A stretch of 64,000 nucleotides of DNA from positions 434,001 to 498,000 of the forward strand of contig NZ_CP054585.1 of NCBI RefSeq assembly GCF_003721435.2, in the 5' to 3' direction. The translations under genes and the position numbers were made by a program. Position 1 is the stretch's first letter, and each line of letters starts with the position of its first letter. A model generated the notes under the pieces. It was given only the letters and a program-made list of their open reading frames with translations, did not search any database and was not told the DNA's origin. Of the stretch, positions 30,109 through 38,602 are shown piece by piece. The stretch is from Halorubrum sp. CBA1229 (GTDB lineage: Archaea > Halobacteriota > Halobacteria > Halobacteriales > Haloferacaceae).

Positions 30109-31047
30109 TCAGGCGTGCTTGTCGAGGAACTGGTCGTGCGAGCGCTCCCACTCGTAGTCGTCGTCCCAGTAGCGCTCGGCCAGCGGCTCCTCGGGCATCT
30201 CGCCGATCGACTGCTTCTCCGCGCCGTAGGACGGGCGGTCCTCGTCGACGTAGAAGCGACCGGTGAGGACCTCGCCCTCGTAGAGCGACTCCTCGGTCTC
30301 GCGCATCATCTCCGCGGCCTCGACGCGGTCCGTCTTGTCGAAGTCGTAGTCGTCGGACTCGTTGACGTCGATGTACGGGACGTACTGGCGCGCGTCCTTG
30401 TTCCAGGTCGGACACTGGGTGAGGAAGTCGACGTGCGCGAACCCGTCGTGCTCGATCGCCTCGATGAGGATCTCCTTCGCCTGATTGGGGTTGACCGCGG
30501 CGGTGCGGGCGACGTAGGAGGCGCCGGCGTTCAGCGACATCGAGAGCGGCTTGATCGGCTCCTTGGCGCTGCCGGACGGCTGCGTCTTCGACTTGTGGCC
30601 CTTCGGGCTCGTCGGGGAGGTCTGCCCCTTCGTGAGCCCGAAGATCTCGTTGTTGAAGACGATGTACGTCATGTCGTGGTTCTCCCGGGCCGTGTGGATG
30701 AAGTGGTTCCCGCCGATCCCGTAGCCGTCGCCGTCGCCGCCGGCGGCGATGACTTCGAGGTCGGGATTGGCGAGCTTCGCGGCGCGGGCCACGGGCAGCG
30801 AGCGCCCGTGGATCGTGTGGAACCCGTACGTGTCGAGATAGCTGTTCAGCTTGCCGGAACAGCCGATCCCGGTGCACAGCAGGGTCTCCTCGGGCGTGCG
30901 CCCGACCTCCGGAAGCGCCTGCTTGAGCGCCTTCAGGACGCTGAAGTCACCGCAGCCCGGACACCACGTCGGCTGCGGCTCGACGCCGGGGGTGTACTCG
31001 TCGCGGTCGATCTCCCGCTCCTCTCCGATCGCTGAAAACGTGCTCAT
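30109..31047 (-). CDS. korB: 2-oxoacid:ferredoxin oxidoreductase, beta subunit (2-oxoglutarate type likely)
   Basis: The protein has 312 residues. It shows PTWCPGCGDF near residue 27, CTGIGCSGKL, the thiamine-diphosphate motif GGDGDGYGIGGNHF...VFNN (about residues 98-132), and the tail of the beta subunit. It decarboxylates a 2-oxoacid with TPP and passes electrons through an Fe-S centre to ferredoxin. Its pair, korA, is 3 bases upstream. Haloarchaea have both a pyruvate and a 2-oxoglutarate enzyme. The N-terminus and gamma-alpha layout resemble KOR, but this is from memory, and the substrate is unproven. Confidence 0.88.
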   Translation of the reverse strand: MSTFSAIGEEREIDRDEYTPGVEPQPTWCPGCGDFSVLKALKQALPEVGRTPEETLLCTGIGCSGKLNSYLDTYGFHTIHGRSLPVARAAKLANPDLEVIAAGGDGDGYGIGGNHFIHTARENHDMTYIVFNNEIFGLTKGQTSPTSPKGHKSKTQPSGSAKEPIKPLSMSLNAGASYVARTAAVNPNQAKEILIEAIEHDGFAHVDFLTQCPTWNKDARQYVPYIDVNESDDYDFDKTDRVEAAEMMRETEESLYEGEVLTGRFYVDEDRPSYGAEKQSIGEMPEEPLAERYWDDDYEWERSHDQFLDKHA

Positions 31048-31050
31048 TGA

Positions 31051-32946
31051 TTAATCACCTGCGGCTGGGACGAAGGTGGTCTGATGGCCGGACGCGTCGC
31101 CGTCGCCCTCGACGACCGCGGCCTCGAACCCGTCGACGATCTCCGCCGGCTCGAACGGGTTCCCGTTGTACTTCAGCAGGCTCGACAGCTTCTCGCCGTA
31201 GCGGCCGAGGTGCTTCTGGACGAGCCCGCGGAACTGTCCCGAGGCGGTCATCTCGACGACGAGGACCTCGTCGACGCTCTCGACGAACGCCTCGACCTGC
31301 TCGGTCGGGAACGGCGCCATGTCCGAGACCCCGTACGACTTCACGGAGACGCCGGCGTCGTTGAGGCGCCCGACCGCCTCCTCGACGGTGCCCTGCTGGC
31401 TCCCGAAGGTGAGGATGCCGTACTGGGCGTCGTCGGGACCGGCGTACGAGCCCGTGTCGACCGTGTCGAGGTCGGCGCGGATGGCCTCCAGCTTCTGCGT
31501 CCGCCGGTCGATCTGCGCGACGCGGTTGTCCGGCGATTCGGCGATGTGGCCGGTCGGGTCGTGCTCGTTGCCGGTCGCGAGGAAGCGGCCGCCCTTTTGG
31601 CCGGGGATCGACCGCGGGGAGACGCCGTCCTCGACGTCGTGCTGGAACCGGTGGAACTTCCCGTCGGCCGAGTGCGGCTCGTCGGCGAGCGCGTCCTCGC
31701 TCAGGGTCTTCCCGAGCGTCGGGTTCGGCTCGCGGTCGAAGTGGCTCTTGGGGACGTTCGTCATCTCGCCGCCGAGCTTCTGGTCGTACAGGAGGATCGA
31801 CGGGATCTGGTACTCGTAGGCCAGCCGGAAGGCGATCCGCGACTGCTCGTACGCCTCCTCGACGGTGCCGGGCGCCAAGACGACACGCTGGGAGTCGCCC
31901 TGCGAGGTGTACAGGACGTGCTCGAGGTCGGACTGCTCCGGCTTCGTCGGCATCCCGGTCGAGGGGCCGGCGCGCATGGCCTCGACGAGGACGACGGGCG
32001 TCTCCGTCATCTCCGCGAGCCCGAGCGGCTCGGACATCAGCGCGAACCCGCCGCCGGAAGAGCCGGACATGGCCTTCACGCCGGCGTGCGAGGCGCCGAC
32101 CGCCAGCGCGGCCGCCGCGATCTCGTCTTCGACCTGCTCGGAGATCCCGCCGACCTTCGGCAGGTGCTTCGTCATGATGGTGAACACCTCGGTCCACGGC
32201 GTCATGGGGTAGCCGGCGATGAACCGGCAGCCTTCGTCGATGGCGCCGTAGGAGATGGCGTCCGAGCCGGACATGAGCAGCTGGGTCTCGTCATGCTCGC
32301 CGGTCGGGACGCTGACGTCCGGTGCGTCGGCGTCGTACTCCTCGAGGACCTGATTGTAAGCGGTCTCGAGAATCTCCAAGTTCGGGTCGAGGATCTTCTC
32401 CGGCATCGCGTCGCGCATCAGGTCCTCGACGTGGTCGAGCTCCATGCCGGTCAGCGCGCAGGTCGCGCCGACGCCGGCGGTGTTGCGCATGACCTCGCGA
32501 CCCATGTCGCGGGCGAGCCCGCGGAGGTCGAGGGGGTATACGTGCCAGTCGTTCTCCTCGGCCCGCTCGTCGAAGTTCGGGATCTCGGCGGTGTCGAGGA
32601 GGCCCTCGTCGTAGACGATGACGCCGCCCTCGCGGAGCTCGTCGAGGTTCTCCGAGAGCGGTTTGATCTCCTCGTTCCCGTAGACAGCCTCCTCCTGCGG
32701 GTTGCGGGCGAACGAGTCGCCGAGCGCGAGCAGGAAGTTGTAGCCGTCACCGCGGGAGTTCACCGGGTCCGCCGACGCGCGGACCTCGGTGTACGTGTGA
32801 CCGCCCCGGATGCGGGACGGGTAGTGGCGATGCGTGAACACGTTGAGCCCCGATCGCATCAAGGCCTTTGCGAAGTTCTGGCTCGTCGAAGCGATCCCGT
32901 CGCCGGATCCCCCCGATATTCGCCAGATGAGTTCGTCGTCAGTCAT
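31051..32946 (-). CDS. korA: 2-oxoacid:ferredoxin oxidoreductase, fused gamma-alpha subunit
   Basis: The protein has 631 residues. Residues about 1-190 form the gamma domain (GGSGDGIASTSQNFAKALMRSGLNVFTH, SRIRGGHTYTEVR). Residues about 220-600 form the pyrimidine-binding alpha domain (GSDAISYGAIDEGCRFIAGYPMTPWTEV, GPSTGMPTKPEQSD). The gamma-alpha fusion is normal for haloarchaeal enzymes. It forms the active oxidoreductase with the beta subunit downstream, feeding reduced ferredoxin to the cell. ATG at 32946 opens the operon, whose promoter shares the 170-base gap with the divergent dph5 gene. Confidence 0.92.
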   Translation of the reverse strand: MTDDELIWRISGGSGDGIASTSQNFAKALMRSGLNVFTHRHYPSRIRGGHTYTEVRASADPVNSRGDGYNFLLALGDSFARNPQEEAVYGNEEIKPLSENLDELREGGVIVYDEGLLDTAEIPNFDERAEENDWHVYPLDLRGLARDMGREVMRNTAGVGATCALTGMELDHVEDLMRDAMPEKILDPNLEILETAYNQVLEEYDADAPDVSVPTGEHDETQLLMSGSDAISYGAIDEGCRFIAGYPMTPWTEVFTIMTKHLPKVGGISEQVEDEIAAAALAVGASHAGVKAMSGSSGGGFALMSEPLGLAEMTETPVVLVEAMRAGPSTGMPTKPEQSDLEHVLYTSQGDSQRVVLAPGTVEEAYEQSRIAFRLAYEYQIPSILLYDQKLGGEMTNVPKSHFDREPNPTLGKTLSEDALADEPHSADGKFHRFQHDVEDGVSPRSIPGQKGGRFLATGNEHDPTGHIAESPDNRVAQIDRRTQKLEAIRADLDTVDTGSYAGPDDAQYGILTFGSQQGTVEEAVGRLNDAGVSVKSYGVSDMAPFPTEQVEAFVESVDEVLVVEMTASGQFRGLVQKHLGRYGEKLSSLLKYNGNPFEPAEIVDGFEAAVVEGDGDASGHQTTFVPAAGD

Positions 32947-33117
32947 AGTGGTATGTGAGCCCGTGAGGGCCTGTGACCAGAAGTTGTGGTGGTTACCTCT
33001 TAGGGCTTGCTATGGAATCACAAGGAACAATCATGAAAGATCCGCGGGCGCGACCCGCCTTTGCGGGCCGGCGGTTCGTTCCGCGCAGTTTTAATCGCGG
33101 CCCCTCCGACGGGGGAT

Positions 33118-33915
33118 ATGCTCACGTTCATCGGGCTCGGCCTCTACGACGAGCGGTCGGTCACCGTCGAGGGACGCGAGGCGCTGCGCGACGCGGACCG
33201 CGTCTTCGCCGAGTTCTACACCAGCAGGCTGGTCGGCGCCGACGTCGACGAGCTGGAAGCGTACCACGACGCCGAGATCGAGGTCCGCGCCCGCGAGGGA
33301 GTCGAGCAGGACCCGGAGCCGATCCTCGCGGCCGCCGCCGAGGGCGACGTCGTCTTCTGCACCGCCGGCGACACGATGATCTCGACGACGCACACGGACC
33401 TCCGGCTGCGCGCCGAGGAGCGCGGGATCGACACCCGCGTGATCCACGGGGTGACGGCCCAGTCGGCCGCGTCGAGTCTCACCGGCCTCCAGAACTACCG
33501 GTTCGGCAAGGCGACGACGCTCCCGTTCCCGTACGCCCACGGCGGCGACGACGTCCCGGGGAGCGTGGTCGAGACCATCGAGGCGAACCGCGAGCGCGGG
33601 CTCCACACCGTCGTCTACCTCGACATCAAGGTGGGCACCGGCCCGTCCGGTCCCGACCCGGACCACGAGGAGTACATGACCGCCGACGCCGCCGCCGGAC
33701 TGCTCGCCGAGGGCTGGCGCGACGAGCTCGCCGTCGTCGTCGCCCGCGCCGGCTCGCCCGACGCGGTGGTCGCCGCCGACCGACTGAGCGCGCTGGCCGA
33801 CCGCGAGTTCGGCGACCCGCTTCACCTCCTCGTGGTCCCCGGCGACCTCCACCACGTCGAGGCCGACGCGCTGGCCGGGCTGGCCGGGGCCCCGCGAGAG
33901 CTCGTGGAAGAGTGA
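33118..33915 (+). CDS. dph5: Diphthine synthase
   Basis: The protein has 265 residues in the tetrapyrrole methylase-like fold: MLTFIGLGLYDERSVTVEG at the start, then FCTAGDTMISTTHTDLRLRAEERG and VTAQSAASSLTGLQNYRFGK. It methylates the diphthamide precursor on translation elongation factor 2 using S-adenosylmethionine. ATG at 33118 is chosen because the conserved fold begins there; the longer frame is a shadow. A TTTTAA box about 23-28 bases upstream suits a leaderless transcript. Confidence 0.95.
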   Translation: MLTFIGLGLYDERSVTVEGREALRDADRVFAEFYTSRLVGADVDELEAYHDAEIEVRAREGVEQDPEPILAAAAEGDVVFCTAGDTMISTTHTDLRLRAEERGIDTRVIHGVTAQSAASSLTGLQNYRFGKATTLPFPYAHGGDDVPGSVVETIEANRERGLHTVVYLDIKVGTGPSGPDPDHEEYMTADAAAGLLAEGWRDELAVVVARAGSPDAVVAADRLSALADREFGDPLHLLVVPGDLHHVEADALAGLAGAPRELVEE

Positions 33916-33994
33916 GCCTCGGCGAGCGAGCGCGCCGAGGGGCGTCTCCGACCGACCGGTCGTTTGATATCCCCGTCCCGCGTCATTATCGTCC

Positions 33995-34384
33995 ATGACA
34001 GACGTTCCCGTCGAGCACCTGATGTCGACCGACCTCGTCACGATCGCCCCGGGAGCGGCCGCCGCGGACGCGGCGAGCCGCATGCTGGAGACCGGGGTGA
34101 GTTCCCTCCTCGTCGTCGACGACGGCGGGCGCCTGGCCGGGCTGATCACCGCGACGGACTTCGTCTCGCTCGTCCGGCGGAACGACCCGGAGGACGAGAC
34201 GCCGGTCGAGGCGTTCATGACGACGGACGTCGTCACCGTCTCCCCCGACGACTCCGTCGAGGAGCTCGCGGCGCCGACGGACCGGGGGTACACGCACCTG
34301 CCGGTCGTCAACGCGGACAATCAGCTGGTCGGGATGGTCTCGGCGACCGACCTGACGACGTACCTCTCGGAACACCGTCGCTGA
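33995..34384 (+). CDS. CBS-domain pair protein (stand-alone)
   Basis: The protein has 129 residues made up almost entirely of two CBS motifs (MSTDLVTIAPGAAAADAASRM...LVVDDGGRLAGLITATD and MTTDVVTVSPDDSVEEL...VNADNQLVGMVSATD). CBS pairs bind adenosyl nucleotides and signal energy or redox state. The protein has no other domain, so it probably acts by binding a partner. A second, similar stand-alone CBS protein lies at 34988-35362, with two small membrane proteins encoded between them on the other strand. Confidence 0.9.
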   Translation: MTDVPVEHLMSTDLVTIAPGAAAADAASRMLETGVSSLLVVDDGGRLAGLITATDFVSLVRRNDPEDETPVEAFMTTDVVTVSPDDSVEELAAPTDRGYTHLPVVNADNQLVGMVSATDLTTYLSEHRR

Positions 34385-34426
34385 CGGCGTCTCTCCCCGG
34401 GCGACGGCAGGTCGCCCGGTCGCCGA

Positions 34427-34654
34427 TCAGCGGTTCGCGTCGGCCACCTGTTCGTCGTACGTCGCGCCCGCCGCGATCAGGAAGCCGATGATCGCGGTGA
34501 CGAGCGCGATGCTCCCGATAGCGACGACGGCGACGGAGAACAGGTCGCTCGGGAGGACTCGCGCAGACGTCAGCAGCGAGACCGCCGTGACGAATCCGAT
34601 CAGTAGCAGGAGACGCCCGAACCGCCCGGCGTCGAGCCCGTCGTCACCTGACAT
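34427..34654 (-). CDS. Small two-helix membrane protein (75 residues)
   Basis: The protein has 75 residues with a charged head (MSGDDGLDAGRFGR) and two hydrophobic helices (about residues 15-32 and 40-62), ending in a polar tail. The ATG lies inside the end of the gene at 34644-34901 (11-base overlap), so the two are likely translated together. No family is recognised. Neighbouring CBS proteins suggest a membrane role in nucleotide signalling, but this is inference. Confidence 0.6.
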   Translation of the reverse strand: MSGDDGLDAGRFGRLLLLIGFVTAVSLLTSARVLPSDLFSVAVVAIGSIALVTAIIGFLIAAGATYDEQVADANR

Positions 34655-34901
34655 AGGTTCTGAGCTCGTTAATGACGCCGTCGTAGCCGTCCTCGCTCGC
34701 CTCCGCGCCGAGCGAGTGGATGGACTGGCAGATCCACATCCCCGCGGTGAAGTTCAACAGCGCGACGAACGACACCAGCCCGAGCTGTGAGTCCACAGTG
34801 AGTCCGATGAGGAATCCCAACGGGAGCGTCACCGACATGATGGCGTGCGTGAGTAACGACCGCGTCCCGAAATCGTCCAACGAACTGAGAACTCCGGCCA
34901 T
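34644..34901 (-). CDS. Small membrane protein (85 residues) coupled to the next gene
   Basis: The protein has 85 residues with two hydrophobic segments (TLPLGFLIGL near residue 26 and LGLVSFVALLNFTAGMWI near residue 42), and a short soluble end. ATG at 34901 is chosen over the in-frame ATG at 34907 because MAGVLSSLDDFG is the better N-terminus. It overlaps the next gene by 11 bases. AT-rich DNA upstream (near 34925-34932) may provide a promoter. The function is unknown. Confidence 0.6.
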   Translation of the reverse strand: MAGVLSSLDDFGTRSLLTHAIMSVTLPLGFLIGLTVDSQLGLVSFVALLNFTAGMWICQSIHSLGAEASEDGYDGVINELRTYVR

Positions 34902-34987
34902 ACACACATACAGGCACGAACGCGTATATATGCTCGTTCGAGCGCCGCACCGGAAGAGTAATCAGAATCGGTAGCACACGACATGGT

Positions 34988-35362
34988 ATGGATCTGAACG
35001 ACCGGACCCGCGTCAGCGAGGTCATGTCGACGCCGCTGGAGACGATCGGCGCGAGCGAACCGCTCCGCGAGGCCGCGCGTCGGATGGCCGACGACGACAT
35101 CAGCGCGCTCGTCGTGACGACGGGCGGCGGCTGTATCGTCACGCAGAGCGACATCATCGGCGCCGTCGCCGACGGCCGCGACCTCGACGAAGCCGTCGTC
35201 CGCGACGTGATGACCGAGAACGTCGAGACGGTGACGCCGGACCTCATGATGGAGGAGGTCGCCGCGATGATGACGATGTACGGCGTCAAACACCTGCCCG
35301 TCGTCGACGACGACTACGTGGGCATGGTCTCGTCGACCGACGTGGCGGCACAGCTCTCGTGA
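34988..35362 (+). CDS. CBS-domain pair protein (stand-alone, second copy)
   Basis: The protein has 124 residues forming a CBS pair (MSTPLETIGASEPLREAARRM...VTQSDIIGAVADGRDL and MTENVETVTPDLMMEEVAAMM...VVDDDYVGMVSSTDVAAQL). It is divergent in sequence from the CBS protein at 33995, so the two are not recent duplicates. It may bind adenosine nucleotides or cyclic nucleotides. Its start is 86 bases upstream of, and divergent from, the 85-residue membrane protein gene. Confidence 0.9.
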   Translation: MDLNDRTRVSEVMSTPLETIGASEPLREAARRMADDDISALVVTTGGGCIVTQSDIIGAVADGRDLDEAVVRDVMTENVETVTPDLMMEEVAAMMTMYGVKHLPVVDDDYVGMVSSTDVAAQLS

Positions 35363-35396
35363 GTCGCGGAGCGCGCGAAAAACGCCGGGCTCTCTG

Positions 35397-36665
35397 TTAA
35401 AACAGGAGCAGCGGGACGCCGACCGCGACCCCGACCGCGATCAGCACGAGGTTCCAGAGCAGGACCGGTCGGACCAGTTCGCGCGCGATGCTCGCCGCGA
35501 ACGCGGTCTTGACCAGGATGCTCGCCGCCGTTCCGGCGACGACGCCTCCGACCGCGGTGTCGACCGTTATCTGTCCGGTACCGAGCAGCGAGACGGCGGT
35601 CGCCGTCGCGCTCCCGGAGGAGACGAGCCCCGCGAGGAACGACGTGGCGACGAACCCGCCCGCACCGAAGGCCCGCTCCGCGCCGGCGGAGACCAAGAGC
35701 ACCGCGACGAACAGCGCGCCGAACGTCAGGGCGTTCCGGAGGCTGAACGGGGAGGTGAGCTCCGCCTCCAACGTCGTCCGCCAGTCGCTGCGCCACACGG
35801 CGATGAGCACGCCGGCGAGGGTGACCGCGCCGAGCGGCGCGCCGACCACCAGGGCGGCCTCCGGGACGAAGGCGGCGACGACCGCGGCGTTTCTGAGCGC
35901 CATCGCGGCGTTCGCCAGCAGGATCGACCCGACCGCGATGTCGAGTAAGTCCGCCTTCCCCTTCGCCCGCTTCGCCATCTCGGCGACGACCGCCGTCGAG
36001 TTCACGAGCCCGCCGAAGAAGCCGGTGACCGCGTAGCCGCGCCCCTGGTACCGCTTCACGAGCACGTAGTTGACGAAGCCGATGGCGCTGACGGCGACGA
36101 CGAGCGACCAGATCAGCCGCGGCTGGACCGCGCCCCACGGGTCGACCGTCTCCGCCGGGAGCAGCGGGAAGACGACGAACGCGAGGATCGTGAACTCCAC
36201 CGCGCTGCGGACCTCCTCCCGGGAGAGCCCCCACGCGAACTGGTGGAGCTCCCGCTTCAACACGAGCAGCAGCGAGGAGAGCATCGCCACCGTCACCGCC
36301 TCGATGAAGAACTCCTCGGCGACGAGCGCCCCCACCCCGTACGTGACGAGCATCGACACGGAGGTGGTGAGCGAGAGGCCGTCGACGTCGGGCTCGACGA
36401 AGCTCCGCACCGCCAGCAGGACAGCGATGGTGACGATCAGCACGCCGCCGACGATCAGGAGCCCGTCGTCGCCGAGCAGCGAGAACACCGCGGCGGCGAG
36501 GCTGATCAGCGCGAACGTCCGGATCCCCGCCGACTTGTGGGACCACTCCCGTTCGAGTCCGAGGAACATCCCGAGCGCGGTCGCCAACACCAGCTTCGCG
36601 ACGGGAGTCTGGAGGTAGCCGACGGGGTCGACGGGGGCCGCGCCGACCGCCGCGGAGGTCACCAC
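35397..36665 (-). CDS. MgtC/DUF4010-type multi-helix membrane protein
   Basis: The protein is about 422 residues with roughly 12 hydrophobic helices. The N-terminal third carries an MgtC-like pattern (ALGMFLGLEREWSHKSAGIRTFALISL), and the remainder resembles the DUF4010 half (FFGGLVNSTAVVAEMA, SFLAGLVSSGSATATAVSL). Magnesium-related roles are proposed for MgtC, but the DUF4010 form has no settled function. Two adjoining GTG codons at 36665 and 36662 could start it. Its start is about 115 bases from the end of artA on the same strand. Confidence 0.83.
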   Translation of the reverse strand: MVTSAAVGAAPVDPVGYLQTPVAKLVLATALGMFLGLEREWSHKSAGIRTFALISLAAAVFSLLGDDGLLIVGGVLIVTIAVLLAVRSFVEPDVDGLSLTTSVSMLVTYGVGALVAEEFFIEAVTVAMLSSLLLVLKRELHQFAWGLSREEVRSAVEFTILAFVVFPLLPAETVDPWGAVQPRLIWSLVVAVSAIGFVNYVLVKRYQGRGYAVTGFFGGLVNSTAVVAEMAKRAKGKADLLDIAVGSILLANAAMALRNAAVVAAFVPEAALVVGAPLGAVTLAGVLIAVWRSDWRTTLEAELTSPFSLRNALTFGALFVAVLLVSAGAERAFGAGGFVATSFLAGLVSSGSATATAVSLLGTGQITVDTAVGGVVAGTAASILVKTAFAASIARELVRPVLLWNLVLIAVGVAVGVPLLLF

Positions 36666-36780
36666 GGCTGGTCACCCCGAGCCCGGCAGTCCCGCCGCGC
36701 CGACCGAGACGTCCCGTGCATACCCCGGTGTCTCGCGCACCCGACCCTATAGTTTGGCATGCCCGCCGACCGCCGGCGGG

Positions 36781-37743
36781 TCAGCGATTCGTCGGCTCGC
36801 GCGGGAGGTCCAGCGACTCGGTCAGGTCGTGTTCCTCCCCGGTGAGCAGGTAGAGGACGTCCTCGAGGATGACGGCGAGTTCCGGGAGCTCCCGCACCGC
36901 GAGGAACGTGATCCCGATCAGCGCGACGACCGCGAGGAGCTGGCTCATGATCCGGTCGGAGATGAGGAAGGAGACCCGGTACGGGTCGGTCGCGCCGAAC
37001 ATCGCGAGCACGAGGTCCGTCTGCCACTGCATGTACTGGTTGCCCGCGACGACGGAGATGAACGTCGTCCGGAGGATGTTGAGCACGTAGATGAGCGGGA
37101 GCGACACCGCGAGCGCCCGGAGCTTGCGCGAGAGCGGCGCCTGCACGGCGGCGACGAGGCCGCCGAAGATCGCCATGCTCCCGAGCCCCGTACACGCCAG
37201 CACGACGTGGATCGTGACGGTGTGACCGTCGGCGAGCGTCCACGCGTACGCCGCGTTGTACCCCTCGTAGCTCGTCACGCGCTCCGGCGCGTAGCCCAGC
37301 AGGTCGATGAGGAACCCGGTCTGAGTGGCGACGGCCTCGATGAGGATCCGGCGCGGCTCGGGGACGGCGACGCCCGCGACCGAGAACGCCGGGATCGTCT
37401 CGAACGGGAGGTAGATGAACAGCATGAGCGAGATGGCCCGCGTGAGCGTGAACAGCGAGGCGCGGCCGTTGTACAGCAGGTAGCCGGCGTAGATGCACGC
37501 CGGGACGCCGACCAAGGCGAGGATCGACTCGACGTAGCTCTGGTGTTCGAACGCGAAGTACGGCACCGTCGTCAGCCAGAACAGCCCGAACAGCGCCCAC
37601 GTGCCCGCCGCGAGCGACCGACCCGCCGCCAGCCCGCGACTGTCGAGCAGCCACGCGGCGGCGAAGAGGATCGCGACGAGCCAAGCGAAGGTGAACGTGT
37701 CGGGGATCAGGCTCAGGATCGCCGGCACGCCGGGACCGAACAT
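36781..37743 (-). CDS. artA: Archaeosortase A
   Basis: The protein has 320 residues and about eight hydrophobic helices. The catalytic cysteine lies in LACTGLGSM (residue 184), an arginine in NILRTTF (225) and another in ISDRIMSQ (264). These match the Cys-Arg-Arg triad described for Haloferax volcanii ArtA, with a constant shift. It processes PGF-CTERM proteins at the C-terminal sorting signal, linked to lipid attachment. Two candidate substrates are in this window: 24253-25500 and 48076-51417. Confidence 0.93.
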   Translation of the reverse strand: MFGPGVPAILSLIPDTFTFAWLVAILFAAAWLLDSRGLAAGRSLAAGTWALFGLFWLTTVPYFAFEHQSYVESILALVGVPACIYAGYLLYNGRASLFTLTRAISLMLFIYLPFETIPAFSVAGVAVPEPRRILIEAVATQTGFLIDLLGYAPERVTSYEGYNAAYAWTLADGHTVTIHVVLACTGLGSMAIFGGLVAAVQAPLSRKLRALAVSLPLIYVLNILRTTFISVVAGNQYMQWQTDLVLAMFGATDPYRVSFLISDRIMSQLLAVVALIGITFLAVRELPELAVILEDVLYLLTGEEHDLTESLDLPREPTNR

Positions 37744-37857
37744 GTCCGAACCGTCGGTCGTCGTCGGATAAAGCCCTTGTCGTTGCCGACGGTCGGTCGG
37801 GGAGATGCGAGCGGGGGAAAACGAAAAGAAGTAGAGGGGAAACGCGGTTCGGCGCCG

Positions 37858-38310
37858 TCAGCGCTCGTCGGAGTCGAGCACCCGGATCTGGTCCCCGCGG
37901 ACGGTGACCGGGATCGGGACGGTCGCCTCGTACAACTCGACGGTCACCTGGTCTTTCCCCTCGTCGATGCGCTGGACGCGGGCCTTCTCGCCTTTAAACG
38001 GCCCGGCGATCAGCTCGACGATGTCGCCCTCGGCGATGCCCTCGACGTCGGGGGTCGGCGAGAGGAAGTGCTCGACCTCGGAGAAGGGGCTCTCGGCCGG
38101 CCCCTCCGAGCCCTGAATGACGCCGCGAGCGTGCGGGATCTCGTCGAGGATCCGGGCGAACACGCTGCCGTCCGTCGCCTCGACCATCACGTAGCTCGTG
38201 AGCTGGTCGGGGGCGATGACCGCCTGGATCTCCGGCATCTCCTTCTCCGCGAGCATGTCGGCGACGGTCCGCTCCTGGCTCGCGGTGGTCTTGACCGAGA
38301 AGATCGGCAT
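37858..38310 (-). CDS. spt5: Transcription elongation factor Spt5
   Basis: The protein has 150 residues. The NGN domain occupies about residues 1-85 (MPIFSVKTTASQERTVADMLAE) and the KOW domain the last 60 (EGDIVELIAGPFKGEKARVQRID). Archaeal Spt5 binds RNA polymerase with Spt4 and aids processivity. It follows secE, with the start and stop overlapping (TGATG), and the order ftsZ1-secE-spt5 is typical of haloarchaea. Confidence 0.95.
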   Translation of the reverse strand: MPIFSVKTTASQERTVADMLAEKEMPEIQAVIAPDQLTSYVMVEATDGSVFARILDEIPHARGVIQGSEGPAESPFSEVEHFLSPTPDVEGIAEGDIVELIAGPFKGEKARVQRIDEGKDQVTVELYEATVPIPVTVRGDQIRVLDSDER

Positions 38311-38486
38311 CAGGCGCCGACCCCCGGCAGGAGGCTCATGATCGCGAACATCAGGAAGCCGATGAAGCCGACGAGGAGGATGCCGGCGCCGGCGATCTTC
38401 GACACCTGGAGGAACTCGTCGGTGCTCGGCGTGCTCGCCAGTTTCAGCACCCGAACGTAGCTGTTGAGGTCGTACGGAACGTCCAT
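38310..38486 (-). CDS. secE: Protein translocase subunit SecE (Sec61 gamma)
   Basis: The protein has 58 residues. It begins MDVPYDLNSYVRVLKLASTP, has the amphipathic EFLQVSKIAG stretch, then one hydrophobic helix (about residues 33-53, GILLVGFIGFLMFAIMS). This is the single-helix form of archaeal SecE, which clamps SecY in the membrane. The gene is short and easy to miss. Its stop codon shares one base with the spt5 start. A position between ftsZ1 and spt5 is expected. Confidence 0.93.
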   Translation of the reverse strand: MDVPYDLNSYVRVLKLASTPSTDEFLQVSKIAGAGILLVGFIGFLMFAIMSLLPGVGA

Positions 38487-38602
38487 GTTACGACGCGCTT
38501 CGAGGCGAGACGGTTTTTACCTTTTGATGCGACGCGATTCCGAATCCGCGAGCGAGGACGGCGAACAGGAACTCTATCGGGACGGTGCGCGTCGGCGGCG
38601 GA

